Shown: positions 54,184 to 62,421 of the stretch, piece after piece
How positions within the stretch are numbered: the stretch's first letter is position 1
How the letters are laid out: the number at the start of each line of letters is the position of its first letter
DNA from: Pseudaeromonas sp963677375
Lineage (GTDB): Bacteria; Pseudomonadota; Gammaproteobacteria; Enterobacterales; Aeromonadaceae
Reading direction: 5' to 3'
Length of the DNA stretch: 64,000 nucleotides
Assembly (NCBI GenBank): GCA_963677375.2
Contig: CAXXIF010000019.1
Coordinates: 62,001 to 126,000 of the forward strand
The notes under the pieces: model-generated
Databases searched by the model: none
What the model was told of the DNA's origin: nothing
Seen by the model: only the letters and a program-made list of their open reading frames with translations
Translations under genes and position numbers: made by a program

Positions 54184-55395
54184 ATGATGAAATTGAAAAA
54201 GAGTTTGTTGATGGCCGCCATGCTGGCGACCGGAGTCATGGTTCTGCCGCTGGGTGTGCAGGCTGCTGAAGCCGTCACCATCAAGCCGGTGCAAGTGGCC
54301 TCCGACTTTATCAAGGGCGCCGATGTCTCCATGCTGGCGGAAGTCGAGAAGCATGGTGGCAAGTTCTATGACGAGAAGGGCGTACAAAAAGACGCCATGC
54401 TGATCCTCAAGGAAAATGGCTTCAACTACATTCGCCTGCGGCTGTGGAACGATCCTAAGGATGCGGCCGGTAATGGCTACGGTGGTGGCAACAGCGATCT
54501 GGCGACCACCATTGCTCTGGCCAAGCGTGCCAAGGCCAATGGCATGAAGTTCCTGCTGGATTACCACTACAGCGACTTCTGGACCGATCCGGGTCGTCAG
54601 AACAAGCCGAAGGCGTGGGCCAACATGAACATCGAGCAGATGACTCAGGCGCTGCACGACTACACCAAGAGTACCTTTGCCGAGTTCAAGAAGGCCGGTG
54701 TATTGCCCGACATGGTACAGATCGGCAACGAGATCAACGGTGGCATGCTGTGGCCGGAAGGCAAGAGCTGGGGCCAGAATGGCGGCGAGTTCGACCGTCT
54801 GGCGGGTCTGCTCAAGGCCGGTATCAGTGGCGTGAAGGAAAACCTAGACGCCAAAGACCACGTCAAGATCATGCTGCACCTGGCCGAAGGGACCAAGAAC
54901 GATACTTTCACCTGGTGGTTTGATGAAATCACCAAGCGCGACGTGCCGTTCGACGTGATTGGCCTGTCGTTTTACACCTACTGGAACGGCCCGATCAGCG
55001 CCCTCAAGTACAACATGGATGACATCAGCAAGCGCTACAACAAGGATGTCATAGTGGTGGAAGCGGCCTACGGCTACACCACAGACAACTGTGACAACGC
55101 CGAAAACAACTTTGGCGCCAAGGAAGCGGCGGATGCCGGTTACCCGGCCTCGGTACAGGGGCAGGCCGACTTCCTGCACGACCTGATGAAGAGCATCGTC
55201 GAGGTTCAGGGCAATCGCGGCAAGGGGATCTTCTACTGGGAGCCAGCTTGGTTACCGACTCCGGGCGCAACCTGGGCCACCAAGGCGGGCATGAAGTACA
55301 ACAACGATGACTGGAAAGAGGGCAATGCCCGGGAAAACCAGTCGCTGTTTGACTGCCAGGGTCATGTGTTGCCTTCCATGAAGGTGTTTAACTAA
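54184..55395 (+). CDS. GH53 endo-beta-1,4-galactanase (copy 3), secreted
   Basis: 403 aa (ATG 54184 or 54187; AGGA upstream). Signal peptide ending GVQAAEA. FIKGADVSMLAEVEKHGGKFYD, YIRLRLWND, LLDYHYSDFWTDPG, acid/base Glu183 in VQIGNEINGGMLWPEG, nucleophile Glu293 in VIVVEAAYGYTT, and GIFYWEPAWLPTPGATWATKAG. The longer C-terminal half matches copy 4. In the importer operon, 19 bases after the permease, so probably the periplasmic enzyme trimming imported chains, like B. subtilis GanB. Confidence 0.94.
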   Translation: MMKLKKSLLMAAMLATGVMVLPLGVQAAEAVTIKPVQVASDFIKGADVSMLAEVEKHGGKFYDEKGVQKDAMLILKENGFNYIRLRLWNDPKDAAGNGYGGGNSDLATTIALAKRAKANGMKFLLDYHYSDFWTDPGRQNKPKAWANMNIEQMTQALHDYTKSTFAEFKKAGVLPDMVQIGNEINGGMLWPEGKSWGQNGGEFDRLAGLLKAGISGVKENLDAKDHVKIMLHLAEGTKNDTFTWWFDEITKRDVPFDVIGLSFYTYWNGPISALKYNMDDISKRYNKDVIVVEAAYGYTTDNCDNAENNFGAKEAADAGYPASVQGQADFLHDLMKSIVEVQGNRGKGIFYWEPAWLPTPGATWATKAGMKYNNDDWKEGNARENQSLFDCQGHVLPSMKVFN

Positions 55396-55403
55396 TTTCG
55401 CCA

Positions 55404-55447
55404 GACGGCATTCAGGCCCGGGAACCATTCCGTGCCGGATGCCGTTT
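55404..55447 (+). terminator. Terminator after galactanase 3
   Basis: ACGGCAT...CCGG / CCGG...ATGCCGT, then eight T. GH42 gene begins 82 bases later, so partial read-through may occur. Confidence 0.85.
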
Positions 55448-55528
55448 TTTTTGCAGTCATCTCCAGAGCCGCCAGGGCCTGGATCTGGTTGCAAGCTCTG
55501 TGGTCTCTATTTCTCTTGGAGGAGTGGC

Positions 55529-57589
55529 ATGTTCAAGTTTCCCCCGTTAAGCGACAAGGCTCCCGTGCTGCTGCATGGCGCCGATTACAACCCGGATCAG
55601 TGGCTGGATAACCCGGATATTCTGAGCAAAGACATCGAGATGATGAAGCAGACCCGCTGCAACGTCATGTCAGTCGGTATTTTCAGTTGGTCAGGTCTGG
55701 AGCCCGAAGAGGGGCGTTACGAATTCGGTTGGCTGGATCAGGTGATTGATACCCTGTATGCCAATGGGATCTATGTATTTCTGGCCACGCCGAGCGGTGC
55801 ACGTCCGGCCTGGTTGTCGACCAAGTTCCCGGAAGTGCTGCGCGTCAGCAAGGAGCGGGTCAAGGCACTGCATGGTGGCCGTCACAACCACTGCCTGACC
55901 TCGCCTGTGTACCGGGAAAAGGTGCGGCAGATGAATACCGCGCTGGCCAAGCGCTATGCCAAGCACCCGGGCGTCATCGCCTGGCATATCTCCAATGAAT
56001 ATGGTGGTGAATGCCATTGTGAGCTGTGCCAACAGCAATTCCGTAACTGGCTCAAGGCACGCTATGGCTCGCTGGATGCCCTGAACAAGGCCTGGTGGAG
56101 CACCTTCTGGAGCCACACCTTCACCGATTGGCAACAGATTGAGTCCCCGGCGCCCCAGGGCGAAGTCTCCATCCACGGCTTGAATCTGGACTGGAAGCGC
56201 TTCAATACCGCCCAGGTTTGCGACTTCTGTGCCGAAGAGATCAAGCCGTTGAAGGTGGAAAACGCGGCTCTGCCGACCACCACCAACTTCATGGAATACT
56301 TCTATGACTATGACTATTGGCAACTGGCCAAGGTCATCGACTTCATCTCTTGGGACAGCTATCCGTTGTGGCACAACGCCGAAGATGACTGCACCCTGGG
56401 CGCTTATACCGCCATGTATCATGACCTGATGCGCACCCTCAAGGGCGGCAAGCCGTTCTTCCTGATGGAGTCGACGCCGAGCCTGACCAACTGGCAGCCC
56501 ATCAGCAAGCTGAAAAAACCGGGCATGCATATTCTCTCCTCGTTGCAGGCCGTGGCCCATGGCTCTGACTCGGTGCAGTACTTCCAGTGGCGCAAGAGCC
56601 GTGGCTCGGTGGAGAAGTTCCACGGTGCCGTGGTCGATCACGTCGGCCATATCAATACCCGGGTTGGCCGTGAGGTCGAAGCCCTGGGGCTGGCACTGAG
56701 CCAACTGGATGCCGTGGTCGGCAGCCGGGTCGAGGCCAAGGTCGCCATCATTTTCGATTGGGAGAGTCGCTGGGCCATGGACAATGCCCAGGGGCCGCGC
56801 AACGCCGGCCTCTTCTATGAAAAGACAGTGGCCGAACATTATCGCGCCTTCTGGGAGCAGGGGATTGCGGTCGATGTGATCAATGCCGACTGCGATCTCA
56901 GCCAATACCAGTTGGTCATCGCGCCCATGCTGTACATGGTGCGCGACGGTTTTGCCGAGCGGGTCGATGCCTTCGTGCAGGCCGGTGGCAACTTTGTCGC
57001 CACCTACTGGACCGGCATCGTTAATGAAACGGATCTGTGCCATCTCGGTGGCTTCCCCGGTCCGTTGCGGCCGATCCTGGGGATCTGGGCCGAAGAGATC
57101 GATGGCCTGTATGACCATGAGACCAACAGCATCAGCGGCATTGACGGTAATGCACTGGAGCTGGCGGGCCCTTATGAGGTCACCCATCTGTGCGAACGCA
57201 TCCAGCTCGAAGGGGCGCAAGCGCTGGCCACCTATGGCAGCGACTTCTACGCCGGCGAGCCTGCGGTGACGGTCAACAACCACGGTGCCGGTAAGGCCTA
57301 CTATGTGGCATCGCGCAACGATCTGGCGTTCCAGCGCGCCTTCTTCGGCAAGCTGGCCAGCGATCTGCAACTGCCCCAGGCGCTGGCCACCGAGTTGCCG
57401 GAAGGGGTCACTGCCCAGCGCCGCACCGATGGCGAGCAGGAGTTCGTGTTCGTACAGAACTACACCGGCCTTCCCAAGACGGTGGCATTGACGGACGAGT
57501 ATATCGAGATGACAACCGGACTAGCCGTGACCGGCTCTTTGCATCTGGCGGCCTATGGTTGCAGGGTCTTGAGTCGCCGTCTCGCCTAA
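55529..57589 (+). CDS. ganA: GH42 beta-galactosidase, cytoplasmic
   Basis: 686 aa from ATG 55529 (GGAGGAG upstream), nearly the same length as B. subtilis GanA. No signal peptide. Starts with the GH42 hallmark HGADYNPDQWLDNPDILSKDIEMMKQ. Acid/base Glu157 in AWHISNEYGG; nucleophile Glu314 in PFFLMESTPS. Cys122, Cys162, Cys164 and Cys167 form the Zn cluster known in Thermus A4 GH42. Trimerisation domain and beta-domain follow. It releases galactose from imported galacto-oligosaccharides for GalM/K/T/E. Confidence 0.94.
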   Translation: MFKFPPLSDKAPVLLHGADYNPDQWLDNPDILSKDIEMMKQTRCNVMSVGIFSWSGLEPEEGRYEFGWLDQVIDTLYANGIYVFLATPSGARPAWLSTKFPEVLRVSKERVKALHGGRHNHCLTSPVYREKVRQMNTALAKRYAKHPGVIAWHISNEYGGECHCELCQQQFRNWLKARYGSLDALNKAWWSTFWSHTFTDWQQIESPAPQGEVSIHGLNLDWKRFNTAQVCDFCAEEIKPLKVENAALPTTTNFMEYFYDYDYWQLAKVIDFISWDSYPLWHNAEDDCTLGAYTAMYHDLMRTLKGGKPFFLMESTPSLTNWQPISKLKKPGMHILSSLQAVAHGSDSVQYFQWRKSRGSVEKFHGAVVDHVGHINTRVGREVEALGLALSQLDAVVGSRVEAKVAIIFDWESRWAMDNAQGPRNAGLFYEKTVAEHYRAFWEQGIAVDVINADCDLSQYQLVIAPMLYMVRDGFAERVDAFVQAGGNFVATYWTGIVNETDLCHLGGFPGPLRPILGIWAEEIDGLYDHETNSISGIDGNALELAGPYEVTHLCERIQLEGAQALATYGSDFYAGEPAVTVNNHGAGKAYYVASRNDLAFQRAFFGKLASDLQLPQALATELPEGVTAQRRTDGEQEFVFVQNYTGLPKTVALTDEYIEMTTGLAVTGSLHLAAYGCRVLSRRLA

Positions 57590-57594
57590 TCATC

Positions 57595-57617
57595 AAGCCC
57601 GCTTCGGCGGGCTTTTT
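57595..57617 (+). terminator. Terminator after the GH42 gene
   Basis: AAGCCCGC TTCG GCGGGCTT then TTTT, five bases after the stop. Confidence 0.93.
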
Positions 57618-57663
57618 TCTCTCCGGATACGGAGCTAAGAGTGGAGCACACAAGGAGATGGGT

Positions 57664-58002
57664 ATGCTAAAAATTCAGGATTTCAAACGACTGTTTGCCT
57701 TGGCGCTGGGGGAGAAAACCAGCGAAACGGAGGAGGGCAATACAATCGATCAGGCCAGTATTCTCGGGCTGATTGATGCCTTTGGGGGCAAGGACAATAT
57801 CTTCAGTTTCGATGCCTGCCTGACCCGATTGCGGGTCGAGGTCAAGGCGCTAGGCCTGGTGAACAGCGGCAAGCTGCAGCAGCTCGGTGCCATCGGCGTG
57901 GTGATCGTCGGCCACGAAGTGCAGGCCATCTTTGGCAAGCGTTCGGACAATCTGCGTCGGGATCTGGAAGCCTGGTTTGAGTTGGGTGATCTGGATCACT
58001 AA
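57664..58002 (+). CDS. Stand-alone PTS EIIB domain, glucose family
   Basis: 112 aa from ATG 57664 (AAGGAG at six bases; ATG 57658 is too close to it). Residues about 31-105 align with the EIIB domain of E. coli PtsG (AFGGKDNIFSFDACLTRLRVEV ... GAIGVVIVGHEVQAIFGKRSDNLRRDLEAW, quoted in two parts), including phosphorylated Cys52 in FDACLTRLRV. There is no EIIC or EIIA domain, and no PTS membrane gene nearby. It may accept phosphate from a shared EIIA for another transporter or act as a sensor of PTS state. Sits 74 bases after the GH42 gene. Confidence 0.85.
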   Translation: MLKIQDFKRLFALALGEKTSETEEGNTIDQASILGLIDAFGGKDNIFSFDACLTRLRVEVKALGLVNSGKLQQLGAIGVVIVGHEVQAIFGKRSDNLRRDLEAWFELGDLDH

Positions 58003-58079
58003 TGCGATGAAAACGGTTTCCCTTGCTTTAGTGTAACCGCTATAGTTTGTCTCGGAACCATTTTGCAAGACCCGCTGTT

Positions 58080-58120
58080 TGGCAATCTGAAGCGTCATCT
58101 CTTCAGGTTGCCATTTTTTT
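58080..58120 (+). terminator. Strong terminator between the EIIB and galactanase 4 genes
   Basis: TGGCAA-TC-TGAAG ... CTTCA-GG-TTGCCA, followed by seven T. It ends the EIIB transcript or a separate short RNA. Confidence 0.92.
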
Positions 58121-58245
58121 GATCTAAAAATAGCAAAAAAGCCCCATTCAGGGCCTTATCTTGCGAAGTTAGACGGGAATCAGATACGTCATTCGCTTAA
58201 CAATTAAGAGTTAATACTCCATTTTCAACGTGAAAAAGCAAGCAA

Positions 58246-58261
58246 GTGTAATCGCTATCAC
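58246..58261. promoter_or_regulatory. GalS-type operator of galactanase 4
   Basis: GTGTAATCGCTATCAC: one mismatch to GTGNAANCGNTTNCAC, ahead of the putative -35 at 58268. Confidence 0.8.
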
Positions 58262-58352
58262 TGTTTTTTGCGGGACGCACTGCTATTTTCTAGCCTGAAT
58301 TTTCCTGCCTCTGCTCGTGCAGGAAACGGATCACTTTGAGGATGAAATCATC

Positions 58353-59630
58353 ATGTTGACCACCCGTTTTACCCGACCGTTCCGTACCTGCTGGTCCGGA
58401 CTCTTCCTGTTCTCGGCTCTGTGCATCGGCGGCTGCGGCGGTGGCGGTACTTCTAATGGTGGCTCAGGGGGGAATGACCACAACTCCGGGGGCGGAAACA
58501 GTACTCGTCTGGCCGTACGCGGTGTGGATCTCTCAATGCTGGAGTCCGTCGAGCGAGCGGGGGGCACCTTTCAGCAGAATGGCACCTCTGAGGATCTGCT
58601 ACCGCTACTCAAGAACCATGGTGTCAACCTGGTGCGACTGCGGTTGTGGGTCGATCCCAAGTCAAGCCGCAACGAGGTATACGGCGGTGGGGATTCGGAT
58701 CTGGCGCGGGTGATTCGCTTGGCCAAGCGGGCCAAGGCGCAGAACATGGCCTTCATGCTGGATCTGCATTACAGCGATTTCTGGACCGATCCGGCCAAGC
58801 AGTTCAAACCCAAGGCCTGGGCGGCGCTATCGACCGATGAGCTGGTGGCTCAGGTGCAGAGCTACACCCAAGATGTGGTCGGTCAACTGATCACCGCCGG
58901 GGTAGCCCCGGATTATGTGCAGATTGGTAATGAGATCAACTCCGGCATGTTGTGGCCAACCGGTAAAAACTGGGCCGCCAGTGGCGAAACCGTGGGGGGC
59001 TTTGATGTGCTTGCCCGCCTGCTGAGTGCGGGTGTGACTGGGGTGCGGGCTGCCGAATCCGCTGGCAGTGTGACGACGCCGGCCAAGACCATACTGCATC
59101 TGGCCGAGGGCGGGAATAACAGCAAATTCCGTTGGTGGTTTGATGAGATCACCAAGCGGAATGTGGACTTCGACATCATAGGTCTCTCCTACTATCCCTA
59201 CTGGCACGGCACCATGAGCGCCTTGCAGACCAACATGAACGATATGGTCAGCCGCTATGGTAAACCGGTCATGGTGGTGGAAACCGCCTATGCCTTCACG
59301 CTGGAAAATGGTGACGCCCTGGGCAATAACTTTGGCTCGTCGACTGATGAGACCAAGGGTGGCTATCCGGCCACTCCGGCCGGGCAGCAACAATTCCTGA
59401 AGGATCTCAAAACCAGTATTGCGGCAGTTCCGAATCAGCAGGGGCTGGGTTTTGTCTACTGGGAGCCGGATTGGTTACCGGTGAATGATGCGACTTGGGC
59501 GACCGATGCGGGGATGAGCTATATCGGCACCACAGGCAATGTTGGTAATGCCTGGGAGAATCAGGCGCTATTTGATTTTAATGGCGACGCCTTGCCTGCA
59601 CTGGCTGAGTTTGCTGCTGCCGTTCAATAG
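58353..59630 (+). CDS. GH53 endo-beta-1,4-galactanase (copy 4), predicted surface lipoprotein
   Basis: 425 aa from ATG 58353; GAGGA lies about 10 bases upstream. Signal peptide ends IGGC with lipid-accepting Cys28, then a flexible Gly-rich linker (GGGGTSNGGSGGNDHNSGGG). GH53: VRGVDLSMLESVERAGGTF, LVRLRLWVDP, MLDLHYSDFWTDPA, acid/base Glu194 in VQIGNEINSGMLWPTG, nucleophile Glu310 in VMVVETAYAFT, and FVYWEPDWLPVNDATWATDAG. Closest to copy 3. Likely tethered to the outer membrane for first attack on polymeric galactan. Own GalS-type operator upstream. Confidence 0.93.
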   Translation: MLTTRFTRPFRTCWSGLFLFSALCIGGCGGGGTSNGGSGGNDHNSGGGNSTRLAVRGVDLSMLESVERAGGTFQQNGTSEDLLPLLKNHGVNLVRLRLWVDPKSSRNEVYGGGDSDLARVIRLAKRAKAQNMAFMLDLHYSDFWTDPAKQFKPKAWAALSTDELVAQVQSYTQDVVGQLITAGVAPDYVQIGNEINSGMLWPTGKNWAASGETVGGFDVLARLLSAGVTGVRAAESAGSVTTPAKTILHLAEGGNNSKFRWWFDEITKRNVDFDIIGLSYYPYWHGTMSALQTNMNDMVSRYGKPVMVVETAYAFTLENGDALGNNFGSSTDETKGGYPATPAGQQQFLKDLKTSIAAVPNQQGLGFVYWEPDWLPVNDATWATDAGMSYIGTTGNVGNAWENQALFDFNGDALPALAEFAAAVQ

Positions 59631-59646
59631 CCAGGAGGTGAATCCC

Positions 59647-60174
59647 ATGAGCTTGCAGATCCTCAGTGTGAAATTGTTTCGACTCGGCGTCCTCGCCTTG
59701 CCCTTGCTGCTGTCCCTACCACTTCAGGCGGCCAATTGCGACCCGAATACGGAGCGCTTCGTGGCCGATGGTGAAGAGACTGTGATTGATGCCCAGACGC
59801 TGTTGATGTGGCGTCGCTGCCCGGAAGGCTTGCAGGGGGACCATTGTCAGAAGGGGTCGCTGTTGAGTTTTAACTGGCGGCAAGGGGTCGAGCGATTGGC
59901 AAAAAATAATGCCGACGAGCTGGCCGGTTATGGGGATTGGGCCATTCCGACCCTGTCCCAACTACAGAGCCTGACCGACGCGGGCCCTTGTGCCGCCGAT
60001 GGAACATCGCAGACTCTGCTGGCTTCCTGGCCCGAGGGTTACTTCTGGTCTCGTTCGTCGGAAAAGGGCAAAGCCTATCTCAAACACACCTTTTCTCTGG
60101 CGGCCAGGCAGCCGGCCCTGAGTAATCAGGGCACCTATGGGGTACACCTGTGGCTGGTGCGTCGCGTGGAGTGA
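59647..60174 (+). CDS. Secreted DUF1566 protein
   Basis: 175 aa from ATG 59647 (AGGAGG eight bases upstream). Signal peptide MSLQILSVKLFRLGVLALPLLLSLPLQAAN. The mature part has the DUF1566 pattern ETVIDAQTLLMWRRCPEGLQG ... GYGDWAIPTLSQLQSL ... GYFWSRSSEKG, plus four Cys likely in disulfides. DUF1566 domains occur in secreted and surface proteins of unknown role. Sixteen bases after galactanase 4, so very likely co-transcribed and part of the galactan apparatus. Confidence 0.83.
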   Translation: MSLQILSVKLFRLGVLALPLLLSLPLQAANCDPNTERFVADGEETVIDAQTLLMWRRCPEGLQGDHCQKGSLLSFNWRQGVERLAKNNADELAGYGDWAIPTLSQLQSLTDAGPCAADGTSQTLLASWPEGYFWSRSSEKGKAYLKHTFSLAARQPALSNQGTYGVHLWLVRRVE

Positions 60175-60486
60175 GTCGACTGCGATACCTGATGTATCAC
60201 CATAGCGGCCTGCGGGTTAATGCTGGTCAGTTAAGAGGTTCAGGCGAGACATCCTCTCTCGCCAACTCGCCGTAAACCCTTCCATGGGGGCTCGATGGCG
60301 GCATCCCTGCCGCCAACGGTTGGCTCAACAGGCTATCTCGCCTTCGTTAACGCAACTGACTTACGGCCTGCGGGCCGCGTTCCAGATTACGACTTGGGGT
60401 CACTGTTTGGTGTTGTTTCCGGTGAACTGATGGCGCCACACGGGTAATCTGGTGGTCACAACAAAAAGCCATCGAGGAGCCACCCC
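60175..60486. other. Intergenic region before codA, holding repeat copy 2
   Basis: No gene. Contains the MITE-like repeat (60241-60340). No promoter of codA could be assigned with confidence. Confidence 0.5.
60241..60340 (-). repeat. MITE-like structured repeat, copy 2
   Basis: Inverted copy of 17809-17907 with only scattered differences; ends GGCGAGA ... TCTCGCC form short terminal inverted repeats, and GGCGGCAGGGATGCCGCC forms an inner hairpin with compensating changes relative to copy 1 (GGTGGCATGGATGCCACC). Confidence 0.78.
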
Positions 60487-61755
60487 ATGCTGATCCGCAA
60501 TCTACGTTTGGCCGGACACCAGGGCTATTGGCAACTGCTGATCGAGCAGGGGCGTTTTGCTCGCATCGAACCCATGAGCAGCAAACTGGAATACCAAGGT
60601 ATCAGTCTGGATGGCGAAGGGGGATTGGCGCTCGCACCCTTTGTCGAGCCCCATATTCACCTCGATACCACCCAGACGGCTGGGCAACCGGCGTGGAATC
60701 GCTCCGGCACCCTGTTCGAGGGGATCGAGCGTTGGGCCGAGCGCAAGGCGCAACTCACTCACGAGGATGTGAAGGCCAGGGCCTGGCAGACCCTCAGGTG
60801 GCAAATTGCTAACGGCATTCAGGCGGTGCGCACTCATGTGGATGTCTCAGACCCCTCCTTGCTGGCGCTCAAGGCGCTGCTGGAGGTGAAGGCCGAGGTT
60901 GCACCCTGGATCGATCTGCAACTGGTGGCGTTTCCCCAGGAGGGCATTCTCTCTTATCCCAATGGCGAAGCCCTGCTGGAAGAGGCGCTGCAACTGGGGG
61001 CCGATGTGGTGGGGGCCATTCCGCACTTTGAATTCACCCGCGAGCTGGGGGTGGAGTCCCTGCACAAGGCGTTTGCGCTGGCGGCGCGCTATGACAAGCT
61101 CATCGATGTGCACTGCGATGAGATCGACGATGAGCAGTCACGATTTCTGGAAACTCTGGCCTGGCTGGCCCAGCGCGATGGCCTGGGGGCGCGTGTCACC
61201 GCCAGTCATACCACCGCCATGCACTCCTACAATGGCGCTTATGCTTCACGGCTGTTCCGGCTGTTGAAGATGGCGGATATCAATTTTGTCGCCAATCCGT
61301 TGGTCAATATCCATCTGCAGGGGCGCTTTGATGACTATCCGAAACGCCGCGGTGTCACCCGGGTCAAGGAACTGCTGGCCGCCGGACTCAATGTCTGCTT
61401 TGGGCATGACGATGTGTTTGACCCCTGGTATCCGCTGGGCACCGCCAATATGCTGCAAGTACTGCATATGGGACTGCATGTCTGCCAGATGATGGGCCAT
61501 GAGGAGATCGATGACAGTCTGCGGCTGATTTCCACCAACAGCGCCCGCACCTTGCAACTGGATGATTACGGGCTGGAGGAGGGCAAGCGCGGCTCGCTCA
61601 TCATCTTGCCCGCCGAGTCGGGCTTCGACGCCCTGCGCCGTCAGGTGCCGGTGCGCTACTCCATCCGCGACGGGCGGGTCATCGCCCGTTGCCGCCCCGC
61701 CGAGCATGAAATCGAGCTGGAACAGCCTGCGAGCGTCGATTTTCGGCGGGAATAA
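60487..61755 (+). CDS. codA: Cytosine deaminase
   Basis: 422 aa (E. coli CodA 427). Amidohydrolase metal and catalytic motifs: EPHIHLDTTQTAG (metal His pair), HCDEIDDEQSRFLETLA, SHTTAMHSYN and FGHDDVFDPWYPLGTANMLQ (Asp ligand). Converts cytosine to uracil and ammonia in the cytosol. AGGAG seven bases before the ATG. The usual permease gene codB is not adjacent, which differs from E. coli. Confidence 0.94.
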   Translation: MLIRNLRLAGHQGYWQLLIEQGRFARIEPMSSKLEYQGISLDGEGGLALAPFVEPHIHLDTTQTAGQPAWNRSGTLFEGIERWAERKAQLTHEDVKARAWQTLRWQIANGIQAVRTHVDVSDPSLLALKALLEVKAEVAPWIDLQLVAFPQEGILSYPNGEALLEEALQLGADVVGAIPHFEFTRELGVESLHKAFALAARYDKLIDVHCDEIDDEQSRFLETLAWLAQRDGLGARVTASHTTAMHSYNGAYASRLFRLLKMADINFVANPLVNIHLQGRFDDYPKRRGVTRVKELLAAGLNVCFGHDDVFDPWYPLGTANMLQVLHMGLHVCQMMGHEEIDDSLRLISTNSARTLQLDDYGLEEGKRGSLIILPAESGFDALRRQVPVRYSIRDGRVIARCRPAEHEIELEQPASVDFRRE

Positions 61756-61758
61756 AGA

Positions 61759-61778
61759 AACGGCCCTCGCGGGCCGTT
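61759..61778. terminator. Hairpin between convergent codA and leuD
   Basis: AACGGCCC TCGC GGGCCGTT, just after the codA stop. Confidence 0.8.
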
Positions 61779-61811
61779 CTGGTATTGGTGCTATGTCATT
61801 CGACAGTTGTT

Positions 61812-62411
61812 TTACAACCAGGCGGGTTGCTTGGCTTCGAAGGCGTCGATGGCATCGCTGTGCTGCAGGGTCAGGCCAATGTTGTCCAGACCATTCATGA
61901 TGCAGTAGCGACGGAACTCGTCGATGGCAAAGTCAAAGCACAGCTCACCGGCACGAACCTGCTTGTGTTCCAGATCGACGGTAATGGTCTGGCCTTCATG
62001 GGCTTCCACCAGCTTGAACAGGGCATCGACCTCTTCTGGTTGCAGACGCACCACCAGCAGGCCATTGTTCAGCGAGTTGCCGTAAAAAATATCGGCAAAG
62101 CTGGGGGCTATGATGGCGCGCAGACCATAGTCGGCCAACGCCCAGGGCGCATGTTCGCGGCTGGAGCCGTTGCCGAAGTTTTCCCGAGCCAGCAGGATAC
62201 TGGCACCGGCGTAGCGCGGGGCATTCAGCACGAACTCGGGGTTCGGTTGTTCGCCGGCGTCATCCAGGAAGCGCCAGTCATGGAACAGGTGCTTGCCGAA
62301 ACCCAGCTTGGAAACCTTCTGCAGAAACTGCTTGGGGATGATCTGGTCGGTATCGACGTTGGCGGCATCCAGTGGCGCGGCCAAACCGGTATGTTGTTTG
62401 AACTCTTGCAT
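61812..62411 (-). CDS. leuD: 3-isopropylmalate dehydratase small subunit
   Basis: 199 aa from ATG 62411 (GGAGAG upstream). Swivel-domain signatures VDTDQIIPKQFL and NFGNGSSREHAPWAL. Pairs with LeuC in leucine biosynthesis. Ten bases after leuC. Confidence 0.96.
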   Translation of the reverse strand: MQEFKQHTGLAAPLDAANVDTDQIIPKQFLQKVSKLGFGKHLFHDWRFLDDAGEQPNPEFVLNAPRYAGASILLARENFGNGSSREHAPWALADYGLRAIIAPSFADIFYGNSLNNGLLVVRLQPEEVDALFKLVEAHEGQTITVDLEHKQVRAGELCFDFAIDEFRRYCIMNGLDNIGLTLQHSDAIDAFEAKQPAWL

Positions 62412-62421
62412 GGCGCTCTCC

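Larger units (their letters stand above)
58003..58352 (+). promoter_or_regulatory. Region with three operator-like sites, possible short transcript and galactanase 4 promoter
   Basis: ATGAAAACGGTTTCCC (58007-58022) and GTGTAACCGCTATAGT (58031-58046, overlapping TATAGT at 58041-58046) precede a strong terminator at 58080-58120. Then follows GCCCC ATTCA GGGGC-like hairpin sequence near 58140, and operator GTGTAATCGCTATCAC (58246-58261). TTGCGG (58268-58273) with 17 bases to TAGCCT (58291-58296) is a possible promoter for galactanase 4. No ORF. Confidence 0.6.

Noticed and set aside
55691..57370. 559-codon minus-strand open frame
   Set aside because: Shadow of the GH42 gene, whose motifs and ribosome site are clear on the plus strand.
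37656..59630. Interpretation as a Bacteroidetes-style PUL
   Set aside because: No SusC/SusD pair or hybrid two-component sensor; transport is by a LamB-type porin and an ABC importer.
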